Notes: generated by a model from the letters alone, not told the origin. Shown: positions 40,526-50,508, counted from the stretch's first letter. The stretch: DNA of 64,000 nucleotides from Symbiodinium natans (GCA_905221605.1 CAJNDS010002511.1:321609-385608), one strand, 5' to 3'. Numbers and translations are program-made.

Positions 40526-42822
40526 ATTGGAACTTGCACCATCCTTATATGGACATTGCGGCTGGAGATGGCCAACGGCCCCACACTCAAAACATCTTCC
40601 ACGCCAAGGGAGTCTTTGTCATGGCGAAATTTGCAGCGGGATCCGAACTTGCAACCTGCATCGGTCTTCCCATATATCCAACAGAAAGGACGTTCACCAT
40701 CTCCACTGTACCTTTTTCCTTTCCCTTTGCCTTTGTCACCCTCCTCTGTCTCGTCACCAGTTCCCTTTTGGGCCTTGTTTAACCTGGCCCTTTTCTTGGC
40801 GTCCGAGTCCTGCTTCACCTCTTGTTCACCAGCACTATGCAATAGCAGTTCAAACTCTGCCTGTAACATTTCAGCTAGTTGTGTCGCAGTTTCAGAGGTC
40901 GGCGAGTAGTCCACCCCCAATTTCTCCCGAAAGGATGCCACTCTGAAATGCACCGTAGGGTGTTTTGCCAGCAACGCGGATGATAAAGCATCCAATCCCT
41001 TGATTAGCAAGGTAGCGTCCGGCTCGGATGCTCGCAGCTCCCTTAATCGGGAACGCCGTTGCGCCCATTGTCGCACTCCCTTAATAGCCTCTGAAATCGA
41101 GGTTGCTGAAGATGGTTGCACCAAGAAGTTCAACATTGTGCTGCGCTCATTTGCTCCACCTGGTTGGTAGACCGTCAGCAATTTGTAAAATATCATCACC
41201 GACCCCAACATTCGAGTGGAAACGATCTCGGTCTTCAATCTCTCCGGAATCGCCTGTAGCAGCAAAGACACCGCTCTCTGCTCCAACAAAACATGCACAG
41301 TTTGAACCACCTTGAGCCCTTCTAGCTCAGCCTTGATGCCCAACCTTTCCAGTGGAGAAACACTCAACCATTTGGCATACGCTTGATATGCCTTTGAGTA
41401 GACGCATTGCCACCACACTCTTCCTGTATCTGTCAGCGAAGACAACATTGGTTCGATCATTGCGATCCAATCACCCAGTGCCGTCGGATTGCTTGGTGTG
41501 TAGTCTGCCAAAGTTGGAAGGCTCATCACATGCTTCCCGAGAGCCTCCGGACGTTCGGTTCCAGAACTATCACCAGTGATTGGCATACCGCGTGGCACCA
41601 CTGCTCCAGGAGGTAAACTGACCCTTCCACCAGGCCCTTGAGGTAGTCCATGTCCTATACCGGGCGTAACAGCTGTGAGCGGAACCTTTTCTAATTCCAA
41701 CTTCCCAGCGACCATTTTCCACCGATACGGAACATCATCCACCATTGTATATCCACCCGATCCTGCTGAGTTCTCTTGCGTTGCAGTTTCCCGAGCTGAA
41801 ACAAAACCGGGCTGGTTCCCCGCAGGTGCGACAGAACCATCAACACCTGATGGCACGGAAGTAATCGGAACATGTGTTAAACCAGGTGGTCCACTTGCAT
41901 ATCCACCACTTGCAAGACCTCCCGTGGGGTAATTCAATGGAGGCAATCTGGAGGGTTTCTTCCCTTCAGCTACATGCATCATTGGCACTTCTTTTTCATC
42001 CTCCACTTGAACATCCCCCTTCCTGGACCCAGGCAAGGATTGAAGATCACAACCCTTTGGCAGGTCGTAGCCCTCAATAGGCAGCCATGTCCCATCAGGC
42101 AACACAGTCCAAAAACCACCCATACCATCCGTGTAGAAAACTTGTCCTGGCAGGTACTGCTTCTCTGGAGTCATTCCTAGAGGATATGCCGTGTTTGCGT
42201 CCACCACTCCAGAGCTCCGTGCCCTTGAAGCTGACCCAGATGCAGCAGAGGTATAGCTTTTTTCCTCCACCCGATGCAACCTGTTCCCCAGCTCCTTTGT
42301 CTGCACAAGCAACTCTTTCAGCGCACGCTTCACCACCGCCATATCTTCAGATTGCTCTTCACCACTAACATCAGGAATGAGTTCTTCGTCGGCTTGCACT
42401 CCACCAATAGTACCTCGTTCCATTTGTCCCATTAAGCCTGACGATGGTCTCTCAACAGGTGCAGGTTCCTGACCCAAAAGGTCTTGCAGCGAAGGCGGTC
42501 TCCTCGTACCTTCACCACTCCTATCCCCTCCGCTCGCGGGAAGACTTGCCGGCCTTGATTGCCTAAGTCTCATTTCTTCTTGAGCCCGCTCGCTCCAGAA
42601 AGGATTTGCAGCTTGAACCGGAACCACTTCGTTTTCCACCTGAGGCGTTGGCTGTATCATTGCAACCTCCCTACCATCTGTCAGCGCTTGTACCATTTGT
42701 TGTCGATCTTCACCCCCATCACCACGATTTCCTTCGGCTTCATTGGCCGTTGGCGACAGTCCAGGCTCAGAGCGACGCCGCATCATGTCCATGGCGTTAA
42801 ACAAACGAAAAATCTTTACCAA
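40423..42822 (-). CDS. copia gag
   Basis: 799-codon ORF beginning close to the primer site. The N-terminal third is Pro/Gly/Ser-rich. The centre is alpha-helical and capsid-like (ALGDWIAMIEPMLSSLTDTG; LEQRAVSLLLQAIPERLKTE). The C-terminal region has a CCCH zinc finger, C-x9-C-x5-C-x3-H (CWIYGKTDAGCKFGSRCKFR then H), instead of the CCHC knuckle usual in copia gag. It overlaps the protease ORF, with a CCCAAAG heptamer in the gag reading phase. Confidence 0.85.
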   Translation of the reverse strand: MVKIFRLFNAMDMMRRRSEPGLSPTANEAEGNRGDGGEDRQQMVQALTDGREVAMIQPTPQVENEVVPVQAANPFWSERAQEEMRLRQSRPASLPASGGDRSGEGTRRPPSLQDLLGQEPAPVERPSSGLMGQMERGTIGGVQADEELIPDVSGEEQSEDMAVVKRALKELLVQTKELGNRLHRVEEKSYTSAASGSASRARSSGVVDANTAYPLGMTPEKQYLPGQVFYTDGMGGFWTVLPDGTWLPIEGYDLPKGCDLQSLPGSRKGDVQVEDEKEVPMMHVAEGKKPSRLPPLNYPTGGLASGGYASGPPGLTHVPITSVPSGVDGSVAPAGNQPGFVSARETATQENSAGSGGYTMVDDVPYRWKMVAGKLELEKVPLTAVTPGIGHGLPQGPGGRVSLPPGAVVPRGMPITGDSSGTERPEALGKHVMSLPTLADYTPSNPTALGDWIAMIEPMLSSLTDTGRVWWQCVYSKAYQAYAKWLSVSPLERLGIKAELEGLKVVQTVHVLLEQRAVSLLLQAIPERLKTEIVSTRMLGSVMIFYKLLTVYQPGGANERSTMLNFLVQPSSATSISEAIKGVRQWAQRRSRLRELRASEPDATLLIKGLDALSSALLAKHPTVHFRVASFREKLGVDYSPTSETATQLAEMLQAEFELLLHSAGEQEVKQDSDAKKRARLNKAQKGTGDETEEGDKGKGKGKRYSGDGERPFCWIYGKTDAGCKFGSRCKFRHDKDSLGVEDVLSVGPLAISSRNVHIRMVQVPMWTQTLREADLKGILPKGERAAKVRNGEMPKRQR
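40477..40483 (-). promoter_or_regulatory. Candidate -1 frameshift heptamer CCCAAAG
   Basis: In gag phase it reads C CCA AAG, the X XXY YYZ form, and slipping back one base enters the protease frame directly. A G5 run follows at once, so a missing G in the assembly would explain the same frame change. Confidence 0.4.
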
Positions 42823-42840
42823 TTCCGCAGGAAGCCTAAT

Positions 42841-42854
42841 TTGGGCTCATAACC
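42841..42854 (-). other. Primer-binding site, initiator tRNA-Met half-molecule type
   Basis: Minus-strand GGTTATGAGCCCAA directly follows the 5' LTR. Its complement, TTGGGCTCATAACC, is the anticodon-arm sequence typical of initiator tRNA-Met. Drosophila copia is primed in this way by a 5' half of tRNAiMet. Confidence 0.7.
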
Positions 42855-43083
42855 TACGGGGGGCAACCGAAGGAGGACAAGGAACAAAACAGTCAACCCC
42901 AACAGAAGCCCTTAGTACCCCTGGAACAACCAACAACCGAACAACAAGACCCCAAACCAAGGGCACACTTTTTACGAAACCTTTGACCGCTTTGGTCATG
43001 GCTTGAGCCAAAGATTACCGGGTTCATTGACCCTTCAACTTCCAATACCAACTCCTTTCTACAATACCAATTGCAGCTCCGCA
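42855..43083 (-). repeat. 5' LTR of the copia element
   Basis: 229 bp, about 99% identical to the 3' LTR, and followed by the TAGGG duplication. Confidence 0.93.
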
Positions 43084-43561
43084 TAGGGTGTAGGGCCAGG
43101 GGGGGGCGCCATCACCTCCAGGGAGCAGTAGGGGGCCACAAGGACCCTAGGTGAGGGTGAAGAGACCCTGAGCGGGATTTGGGGGGTTATGCGGGGATCC
43201 CCTAAAAACGGCCCATAGTTTAGCTCAACGCCCCACCCTGACGAGGATAGTCGGTCGCTAACGAGCAACGAGAAAACCATGGCCACAAGAAGAGTCAAGC
43301 AATGACAAATCTTCTGATTCATCATCTGTAGGGAATCCCGAAACCCTAACCCTTTCATCGACCAACGCACGCGCGGAGCACACCGTCAAACCTGTCTTGA
43401 ACTCCAGCACCCCCTACAAGCTTCAACCCTGCATCCCCAAGCCACAAAACCCTCGCACTAGCCTCCCGAATTCCAAGCCCGAAACATTGCAAGACCTTCA
43501 GGACTGCATGATCCCTAAAACCCCGGACCTTCAGCCCACAGGAATCGGCAGGGCCGGCGAG

Positions 43562-43597
43562 TCCGTGTCTGACGGACTCTCGGAGACCCTCGAGCAG
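43562..43597 (+). CDS. Micro-exon
   Basis: Twelve codons, SVSDGLSETLEQ, GGCGAG| to CAG|GC. The upstream flank has CCCTAAAACCCCGG words. Confidence 0.5.
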
Positions 43598-43719
43598 GCG
43601 AATCCCCAACCCCACCCCCTAAAACTCCCCCCCCCGCATGTTAGGTTTTTAGGGCTATAGACCTTTCGGCCTCAGGTTGAGTCGGGTGCTGTGGGGTGTT
43701 TTTGGAGGGTCGTGTGCAG

Positions 43720-43746
43720 GCCAACCACGCAGAGCGGGCGGCCCAG
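43720..43746 (+). CDS. Micro-exon
   Basis: Nine codons, ANHAERAAQ, GTGCAG| to CAG|GC. The open frame continues, so a longer exon is possible. Confidence 0.45.
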
Positions 43747-43896
43747 GCGAGCGTTGTACGGCGCCCAGACAACCTCGTGCAGGGGCTGATGGATCTCAAG
43801 CTGGGCTTGGCGGGTTCCCTACTAGGCTCGTAGAGGCCCTGAGCCCTGAACCCTAAACGCAACAATGAAGTCCCCAAAGCCGCAGTCCAACTCCAG

Positions 43897-43949
43897 GTTA
43901 CGGCTCGCAAGTACCTCCTCCAGAAGACGGCCGGGGCCTCAACGAGCAC
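43897..43949 (+). CDS. Micro-exon with GTGAGT donor
   Basis: VTARKYLLQKTAGAST after AACTCCAG, ending at a consensus GTGAGT (phase 2). C-strand telomere-like sequence lies upstream (CCCTAAACGC). The PIG-W start codon is 155 bp downstream. Confidence 0.5.
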
Positions 43950-44103
43950 GTGAGTGCCTCGGTTTTCGGGTCCTGAACCGTAAATGCACCGAAGTACCCC
44001 CAAGCCCAAAGCCCCAAGCCCTCAACCCTAAACCCCCAATCCCTACATGTCACCACCCTTTGTAGCTTCCCCTCAAAAAATCTCCATCTCTCGACACAGC
44101 ACC

Positions 44104-45369
44104 ATGGTGGCTCAACGCGAGGCCAAAGAAGCCTTTGTTTCTGGCCTGCAAGGGACGCATCCGTTCGAGTTGCTTCTGATATGCAGTGCTCTCCCAATTG
44201 GTTTATTTCTCTACCAGAATCTTCCTCGGCGACGGGTAGTCGAAGAGGTCGGGACGTTGGTTATCCCGATAGTCATCTGCGAAAGCAACCTGTTGTATCC
44301 CTATGGTGCTGCCTATCTTGCCCTTGAGCTCGTTCTTGCTTTAATTTTGAGAGGAACAAGCAAAAGGAAAACCCGGGGAGTTGCCGATCCTCACTTGCCA
44401 TTGACAGTCTATCGATCGGGGATCCTGGTCTTGACCTTTGTCGCAATTCTCGCTTGCGACTTTCACGTCTTTCCGCGTCGCTTTGCCAAAACAGAAGAGC
44501 AAGGATACAGCCTTATGGATCTGGGTGCGGCTTCGTGTATCGTGGCGGCCGGACTCGTCTCGCCACGTGCCAAGGGACGACGTGCAAGTCTTTCCCTCCG
44601 ACGCACACTTCCACTCCTGGTGATGGGATCCATCCGTCTCGTGACGCACAAGAATCTCGAATACCAAGAGCACGTCTCAGAGTATGGAGTGCATTGGAAC
44701 TTTTTCTACACCCTCGCGGTCGTTCCAGTCCTGTCCTTTTGCCTACCCGGTCCGACCGGATGGGTGCCCATTCTCCTCATGACTGTCTATCAGGTCGTTC
44801 TCCTAGACATGTACAATCTGCAAACGTGGGTCATGGAAGCACCCCGTTCTTGTGACAATGGTGGGAGCCTGCTGTGCGATTTGTTTGTGGCCAACCGAGA
44901 AGGCATTCTCGGGTGCGTCGGCTACGTTTCTCTTTTTCTCGTGAGTGAATGGTTAGGATCCCTCATCTTGTGGAGGAAGAGCCCGATACCACGAGGTTTA
45001 GCCTCTCTGGTTTCTATCCTGGGGTGGACGGCGCTGGTCCAATGGGGTTCCGTCGTTTCTCGTCGGACCACGAATGCAACCTTTTGTGTCTGGATCCTCG
45101 TCGTCAACCTCTCCATTATCGAAGCCATTCTCTTTGTGGCGCCCCAGCACCCGCTCCCCATGATGGCTGCTATCAATCGGAACGGCTTTGTTGTCTTTGT
45201 GGTGGCGAATCTCTTGACAGGCCTCGTCAATGTCACGATGGATACCATGGCGGCGAGTGACACGGTCGCTCTCACAGTGGTGGGAGCCTATGTCATGGTC
45301 GTCGGAGGGGTGGCTTTCCTGCTGGATCGTGTGTCTGGGTCAAAGAAAAGTGGGGGAAAGGAGGCGTAG
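44104..45369 (+). CDS. PIGW: GPI inositol acyltransferase (PIG-W/GWT1 family)
   Basis: 421 residues from ATG 44104 in a good context (CACCATGG); the frame is open to 44047, but the family N-terminus (KEAFVSGLQG) starts only a few residues after 44104. Family hallmarks are all present: FPRRFAKTEEQGYSLMDLG, LPLLVMGSIRLVTHKNLEYQ, HVSEYGVHWNFFYTLA, NREGILG, SRRTTNATFCVWIL and NRNGFVVFVVANLLTGLVNV. About a dozen hydrophobic segments fit a polytopic ER protein that acylates the inositol of glucosaminyl-PI early in GPI-anchor synthesis. The gene is intronless, and its body lacks the telomere-like words that fill the flanks. Micro-exon islands lie 155 bp upstream and 545 bp downstream on the same strand. 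Confidence 0.93.
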   Translation: MVAQREAKEAFVSGLQGTHPFELLLICSALPIGLFLYQNLPRRRVVEEVGTLVIPIVICESNLLYPYGAAYLALELVLALILRGTSKRKTRGVADPHLPLTVYRSGILVLTFVAILACDFHVFPRRFAKTEEQGYSLMDLGAASCIVAAGLVSPRAKGRRASLSLRRTLPLLVMGSIRLVTHKNLEYQEHVSEYGVHWNFFYTLAVVPVLSFCLPGPTGWVPILLMTVYQVVLLDMYNLQTWVMEAPRSCDNGGSLLCDLFVANREGILGCVGYVSLFLVSEWLGSLILWRKSPIPRGLASLVSILGWTALVQWGSVVSRRTTNATFCVWILVVNLSIIEAILFVAPQHPLPMMAAINRNGFVVFVVANLLTGLVNVTMDTMAASDTVALTVVGAYVMVVGGVAFLLDRVSGSKKSGGKEA

Positions 45370-45913
45370 CTCCATTTACTGGCGACTCCATCGCCAGGAG
45401 TCGAGCTAACATCGATAGGGCTCGTTCTCCAGAGACGAGAGACGCGGACGCAAAACATTGCTACTCAGGAAATCGGGTAGTGTATTCACTCCAAGAGCGG
45501 TGATACCAAGCCGTCTCCAAGGCGTGTATTCTCTCGGCTACCTGCATCGATGAACGAGGACAAGCTACTCTATGCCGTTTGGGTGCTATACTTGTAGAGA
45601 TCTCTGGCAACGAAGACAAATAAGCCTTCAGCGCCGTCGTCTTCCTTGTGAACTAGGTTGCTACTGTCTAAGCCCCCTAAACCTGCAACAGAAATACCCT
45701 CGGTTTGGAAACCCAAGCCCTAAGCCCGACACCCTCAACCCTAAAGCCTGTGAGCCCAAAGGTTAAGCCCTGTAGGCCTACAACCCAAAATCCCCAAGTC
45801 TCCTGTGACCCTGAACGTTCAAAGCCCTGAACCATTGTTGAATAGCACTCAACGGAAGGAAGACGGGTAGCGACAGCCACAAGAAACGTAGCAAACAATC
45901 CCGAAGACCAAAG
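45370..45913. other. PIG-W 3' flank, then CCCTAAA-like sequence
   Basis: The first ~290 bp are non-repetitive and may be 3' UTR. From 45670 the sequence becomes CCCTAAACC / AAGCCCTAAGCCC-like and leads to the next island. Confidence 0.4.
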
Positions 45914-46006
45914 GCGGAGCTCAAGAAGCTTGCCATGGCTGGAGCTCATGGCGGCTCAGGGGGCGAGCTTGGGCGCCTCCAGACGAGGGCGGGGGCCTTG
46001 GAGGAG
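45914..46006 (+). CDS. Micro-exon, helical module
   Basis: Thirty-one codons beginning AELKKLAMAGAHGGSGGELG and ending RAGALEE, after CCAAAG. The donor is GA after GAG or GT two bases later. A long G-strand-like stretch follows (GGGTTTGGGCCGGGG, GGGTTTAGG). Confidence 0.55.
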
Positions 46007-46099
46007 GGTGGAGGTGAGGGGCCGAGGCGTGGGTTTGGGCCGGGGTTTTGGGTTTCAGGGCTGAGGGGTTTAGGAGTTTAGTTGGGGTTTTGGCGTGTT

Positions 46100-47660
46100 C
46101 TCAGTGGTGCATCAGTTTGAGGGGCTTCGCGTCGAAGCTTGACACGTGTTTGTGCTGCTGCAGTAGTATGTAAGTGCGCATGTTCACGATAGCGGCACAT
46201 CTTTCCGAACACTTAATGCTCTGCTTGATGTTTGCTTTGACCCCTTGTTCTTGTCTTTACCCGAGATCATTCTCAGCCACCATCGACGCAAAGAACATTA
46301 AACTCTCTCACTAGCATCCTACTCTAGGCATACACTATTAACTGCTGTCAGCACTTGTAGCAATCATTTAGTAGGAGCACCTGTCGGAGCAGTAACATAG
46401 CACTCGTTGTCTTCTTCATAGACCCCCCCGCCAGTTTTTTCGCCAGTAGTCGAAAGGTCAACAACATGCAGCAGGAGACCGACGCGCCTCTTGGGGCCTT
46501 CTGGGGAACTGACGAGGTTTCGGGGTTATATAGGGGTTTGGGTTCATCGGTTTATGGCTCACATTTTTCGCAACCAGGATGTGGAGGTTGAAATGCCATG
46601 ACTACCCAAACGCTAAACTCCAAACTTGAATGTCACGGTACCATTCCCCAAACCCTGAGCCCTCTGGTCATGGCGGTGTCAGAGAGCCTTGCCCCCTTAA
46701 ATATTAAAGGTGCCCCTGCGGTCAGCATCTGATCCCATCCATCTGAGCACCGCCGGCCAGAGCAGGAACTTCCTGTGCTGGAGACCGGGAGCTTGTCCTG
46801 GAAAAGGATCAACTTGTCCTCGAACTGGCGCAGACTGGTGTCCATCACATGCGGCTTCCTGAGCGGGTCCTCCAGTCATTCCGCCGCCATGGCAGCCCAG
46901 AGGCTCTGCAACAGCACCCTCTCGAGGAGTCGAGGAGGTAGCCGACCAGCCCCGCACTCCGAGCTCAAAAGAGAGCACTCAGTTTTTGGGCGACCGTCCT
47001 CGTCCCTGGGCTCCCCAGGCTGCGGCAAGTTGTTGAGCACCTTCGGCGTCCCTCGCGTCTCTGTAGCTCCATTTTTGCACTTCCCGGAGGTGCGGACAGC
47101 ACTTGCTTCCTCCTGGAACATTGGAGCATGGCCACTGGAAGAGGGCTCCGCACACAAGACCCATGCCTTCCCCAGCGCCTCCTTGTCCTCTTGCGCCCGA
47201 AAAATTGCAGAGAAGGTACAAGGTGGGGTCGTTGTCGCCCAAGCAGCAGCGACTTTGACTCCAAATGTCGCAACCGGCTGTGTCAGGATCACGGCCCAGT
47301 TCTTTGCTCTAGCAGTGAAAGAAAGGTTCAGCCACCTTTCTCTCAAAAGCTCCCTCCTTTCCGCCGTCAGGGTGAACCTTTCTCAAGCCCTGAGCCACAA
47401 GCGTCACCACGCCATCAGATCGCTGGCAGAGCTTCGACTGGCGCCGGGCTTCGGATTTTGAGTCTCTGGGCGGCGTAAGGGTTCTTGGGGGTTCGAGAGT
47501 CTTGGGTTTTTTTGGCTCTAGGATGTCGTAGCCGGCTTTCGGTTTAGGGGTTTAGGGTGCCTTCCCTTCACAGTCTTCATCAGGATACGGTTATGTGAAC
47601 CTCCAACCCCCTCAAGGCCTACGGCCTTCAGTGCCCCCAAAGCAGTGGGGCCTTCGGCCA
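46100..47660. other. No firm gene; open on both strands at 46.69-47.46 kb
   Basis: Both strands stay open over several hundred bases. The minus strand has a coding-like bit (MDTSLRQFEDKLILFQDKL, about 46794-46848) and a 156-codon frame at 46876-47346; the plus strand has 228 codons at 46775-47461. None shows a recognisable domain. A minus-strand exon group is possible. Confidence 0.3.
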
Positions 47661-47663
47661 CAG

Positions 47664-47702
47664 GACATCGCCAAACTCCGCACCAACATCAAGGATGCCG
47701 AG
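47664..47702 (+). CDS. Micro-exon
   Basis: Thirteen codons, DIAKLRTNIKDAE, GCCACAG| to GAG|GA. Helical; no strong telomere-like word at either side. Confidence 0.45.
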
Positions 47703-47873
47703 GACCCATGGCCAAGCCATCCGAAGCCCTGGTGGCAGAAGCTGGTGTAAGATGGGGTAAAGTGAACACACCCTGCACCGTAGGCTCCCTATGACTTTAT
47801 ACTTTTGTGCCCCCCCGGGCGGCCTTCCTACCCTCTCAGCCCGCCTAAGGCCCCAAACCCACAAAAACCCGAG

Positions 47874-47918
47874 CTCATCAAAAAGGAGCGCCTGCGGGTC
47901 AAGCAGATTTTGGCCGAG
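47874..47918 (+). CDS. Micro-exon
   Basis: Fifteen codons, LIKKERLRVKQILAE, CCCGAG| to GAG|GTGGGG, a GT donor. Upstream is CCCCAAACCCACAAAAACCC; downstream is T-run, G-run and GGGTTAGGG-like sequence. Confidence 0.6.
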
Positions 47919-48402
47919 GTGGGGCTTCGGGTTTATTGTTTATTGTTTTTTTTTTTTTTTGTGGGGGGGGGGGGGGTGTTAGCGGTTTGGGGTTAGGGCC
48001 GGTTAGGTTTGTTTGCCACTCTCGGACCCTGGCATCAACACCCTCACCCGAAACCCTAACCCCAAAACCTTCAGAGGCTTAAAATCCTCAACTTTCGAAT
48101 GGCCCGTTCGGGATCTCGGCACAGGGAGCACTTTCTGAAGGTTGTTGAGGGATCGCGGTTTAGGGTTTAGGGTTCAAGATGGGTTTTTGTTGCTTCTTCT
48201 TATTCCTCCGTTCCCTCGGTCTCGCTTGGGGTGCGAGTCGGGAAGTCTCCTGGGGTGGCTGCAGAGCTCTGGCCTTCTTTTTTGCCTTCTTCAGCTAGAT
48301 TTCAATTCAGAGTGTCAGGATGTCTTCCCAGCAGCAGCAAGATCCCCGATATTTGGTTTAGGGTTCACCAACCCCGACTCCCTAGCCTGCCATGGGCATG
48401 AG

Positions 48403-48435
48403 GTGCTCGAAAAGCTCCAGCTGGCTGAGGAGGAG
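48403..48435 (+). CDS. Micro-exon, V-type module
   Basis: Eleven codons, VLEKLQLAEEE, CATGAG| to GAG|GT. It matches VLEKVEAAEDE at 8143; the next listed exon begins VEK, which continues the same module. Confidence 0.55.
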
Positions 48436-48787
48436 GTGGTCCTGAACTGGGCTTGAAGATCTTTTAACACCCTCATCCCCCGAAGTGACTCACTTGGGGT
48501 GGTTAGGGTGCGTGGTCTCGGGCCTTTTGCGGGTTAGGGCTTGGTATCGAGGGTTTGGGTGTTTAGGGTCACACTTGTACCTTCAAAAGGCTAGGGTTTT
48601 GGGATCCCCGGGTCTGGAATGGTGACCCTTCAGGGTCAGGGAACCAGAAGGGGACTGAAATGGCTCCAGAGGCATTTTAAGGCCCTTTTCCCGGCTTGCC
48701 ATTGCAGACCTTCCCCGGCCTGGAGCCGCTCCGCCTCCGCGACAGCGCTCCCGCCCACGCGCCTCTCGCGAAGAGCACCCTCAGCTC

Positions 48788-48976
48788 CCTCTCTCTCTCC
48801 CTCTCTCCCTCTCTCCTTTCTCTCCTTTCTCTCCTTTCTCTCTTTTCTCTCCTTTCTTTCCTTTCTTTCCTTTCTTTCCTTTCTTTCCTTTCTTTCCTTT
48901 CTTTCCTTTCTTTCCTTTCTTTCCTTTCTTTCCTTTCTTTCCTTTCTTTCCTTTCTTTCCTTTCTTTCCTTTCTGT
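48788..48976. repeat. CCTTTCTTT 9-bp polypyrimidine minisatellite
   Basis: About 190 bp of uninterrupted C/T on the + strand: CTCTCC units, then about 14 tandem CCTTTCTTT units. Such mirror-like tracts can form triplex DNA. The frames through it (SFLSFL and GKKGKK) are repeat translation. Confidence 0.9.
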
Positions 48977-48999
48977 TTCATTTGGGAGAAACAGAACGT

Positions 49000-50020
49000 G
49001 AAAGGCTCCGTGCCTTGCGATCTGGGTCAGCTTCCCCTGGTAAAGAGAGAGAAGGTCCCTGCTTGCCGCTCTCTGCGCCCTCCCTCAGCTCCCTCAGCTC
49101 CCTCTTCCTCTCTCGCTCCCTCTCCTTTCTTTACCGCTCTCTGAGAAGTTAACTGTTCTCTGATACTAGTGCACTCTCTCAGCATCCCTTTTCCCAAGCG
49201 AGTCGGTGTGGCCAACAGCTCTGGCGCATGCTGCGCAAAGAACCCGCCCGTCTGGAGGAATGTCACCTTCACTTGCCGAGCACAACTCAGGACTGTTCCA
49301 ACTGTCCCCCCGCATAAAAAGGGGGCAGCCTCAAAAAGACCACGAAGGCATTACCTGATTACTTTTTCAGAGTCCTTCTTTGCCACACATATCCAGATAA
49401 CACAGATGCTTGTCTTTCCATATCTGTTCCTTGGAGAGTACGAGAAGGTGCCCCTTAAGTGGATCAGCCATTGAGAACCGATGCGGCATTTGATGCAAAA
49501 ATTCCCCAGCGCTTAGGCTTATCATGGCTTGACTATCAACACCAAGGAAAAATTAAGGTGGCTATAGCTGCTGGCCGCTGGCCTTCACGATGTGAGCATT
49601 TAAGCAAACATCCTGGAGCCTGTGACTTTACACCCCGTAGCCCGGAAGCCAGTTTGTCTTACAATTACAATTGTAACCTACTACTTCAGACCTCGAAACC
49701 AGGCCGCAGGATGCGCGTGTTGGCTAGGCCTACTTTGGTGCCATGAGATGAGAAGAGGAAAAAGAACCAGATTTTCTTTGTTCGTAGACGAGAATTCTGC
49801 GACATTCAAGGCAGGCTGGTCCAGTGGTTAGGTTTGGGGGGAGATCCATAGCCAACACACAACAAGCCCATAGCCAACAAAAGGTCTAAAATGGGTTGCC
49901 CGGATTATGCCCAGTCCCTAGGACATAGCACAGTTGGGGGTCTAAACAGGGCGCCCTAGCCCCCTCCCCTGACAACCTGAGAGGATGTTTTTGGGTTCTT
50001 GGTTGGGTGGCCTTTTTTTG
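49000..50020. other. No supported gene
   Basis: Non-repetitive, with short open frames (for example about 49459-49746, IPQRLGLSWLDYQHQGKIKV) of fairly coding-like composition but no recognised family. It could be a remnant of a mobile-element gene. Confidence 0.35.
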
Positions 50021-50029
50021 CCACGGCAG

Positions 50030-50086
50030 GTGGAGAAAGTTGCCGCCGCGGCTGCGCCGGACCTTTGCCAAACTCTGAACCTGGGG
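50030..50086 (+). CDS. Micro-exon, VEKVAAAAAP module
   Basis: Begins VEKVAAAAAPDLCQTLNLG after CACGGCAG. It is the same module as VEKAAMMTAPL at 24824. The 3' end is not fixed. Confidence 0.5.
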
Positions 50087-50508
50087 GATTTGCTGTGGAG
50101 CCTCTAGAACCGCATAAGCCCTAAGCCCTAAGCCCCAACCCGAAGCCCAAACCCCAAGAGCTTAGCCCAAAGTTCTTCCGGGGTTTCGGGAAATCGATGC
50201 TCTGGGCCTCTGCTTGCGGCTGGGGTGGCGCGACGCACGCTTGAGGGCTTGTTGGAGAGGGGTTTCCGGATTCTTCACTGGTTTGCGTTGAGGGTTGGGT
50301 ACCTCGCAAAAGTCACGTGCGCAACCAATTCGTTTTCGATGAACCCTTTCCACGTCTTTGGGCTTAGGAGCCTCAAACCTTAAACCCTGAACCCATAGAC
50401 CTCAAAAACTAAGCCCCAAACCCCAAGCCCTACTGTAAACGCCCCAAACCCCAAACCGACAAAACACCCTCCAAGCCGCCGTGCGCCTTGAAAGCGAAAC
50501 TGGTGCAG

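Larger units (their letters stand above)
33161..43083 (-). mobile_element. Ty1/copia LTR retrotransposon
   Basis: Two 229-bp LTRs differ at two positions. TAGGG follows the right LTR (43084-43088) and precedes the left one (33156-33160) as a 5-bp target duplication; the ends read TG...TA on the minus strand. Minus-strand order is gag, protease, methyltransferase-like region, integrase, oxygenase-like region, reverse transcriptase, RNase H: integrase before RT is the copia order. A polypurine tract and a primer site are in place. The element sits in a telomere-like word (GGTTTAGGG). The coding part is split over five open frames. Confidence 0.95.

Noticed and set aside
44085-44125. Spliced-leader relic before PIG-W (ATGGTGGCTCAACG resembles the end of the dinoflagellate leader)
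   Set aside because: It is the start codon and next residues of PIG-W; the match to ATTTTGGCTCAAG is partial and probably chance.
48619-49152. 177-codon frame with SFLSFL repeats
   Set aside because: Translation of the 9-bp minisatellite.
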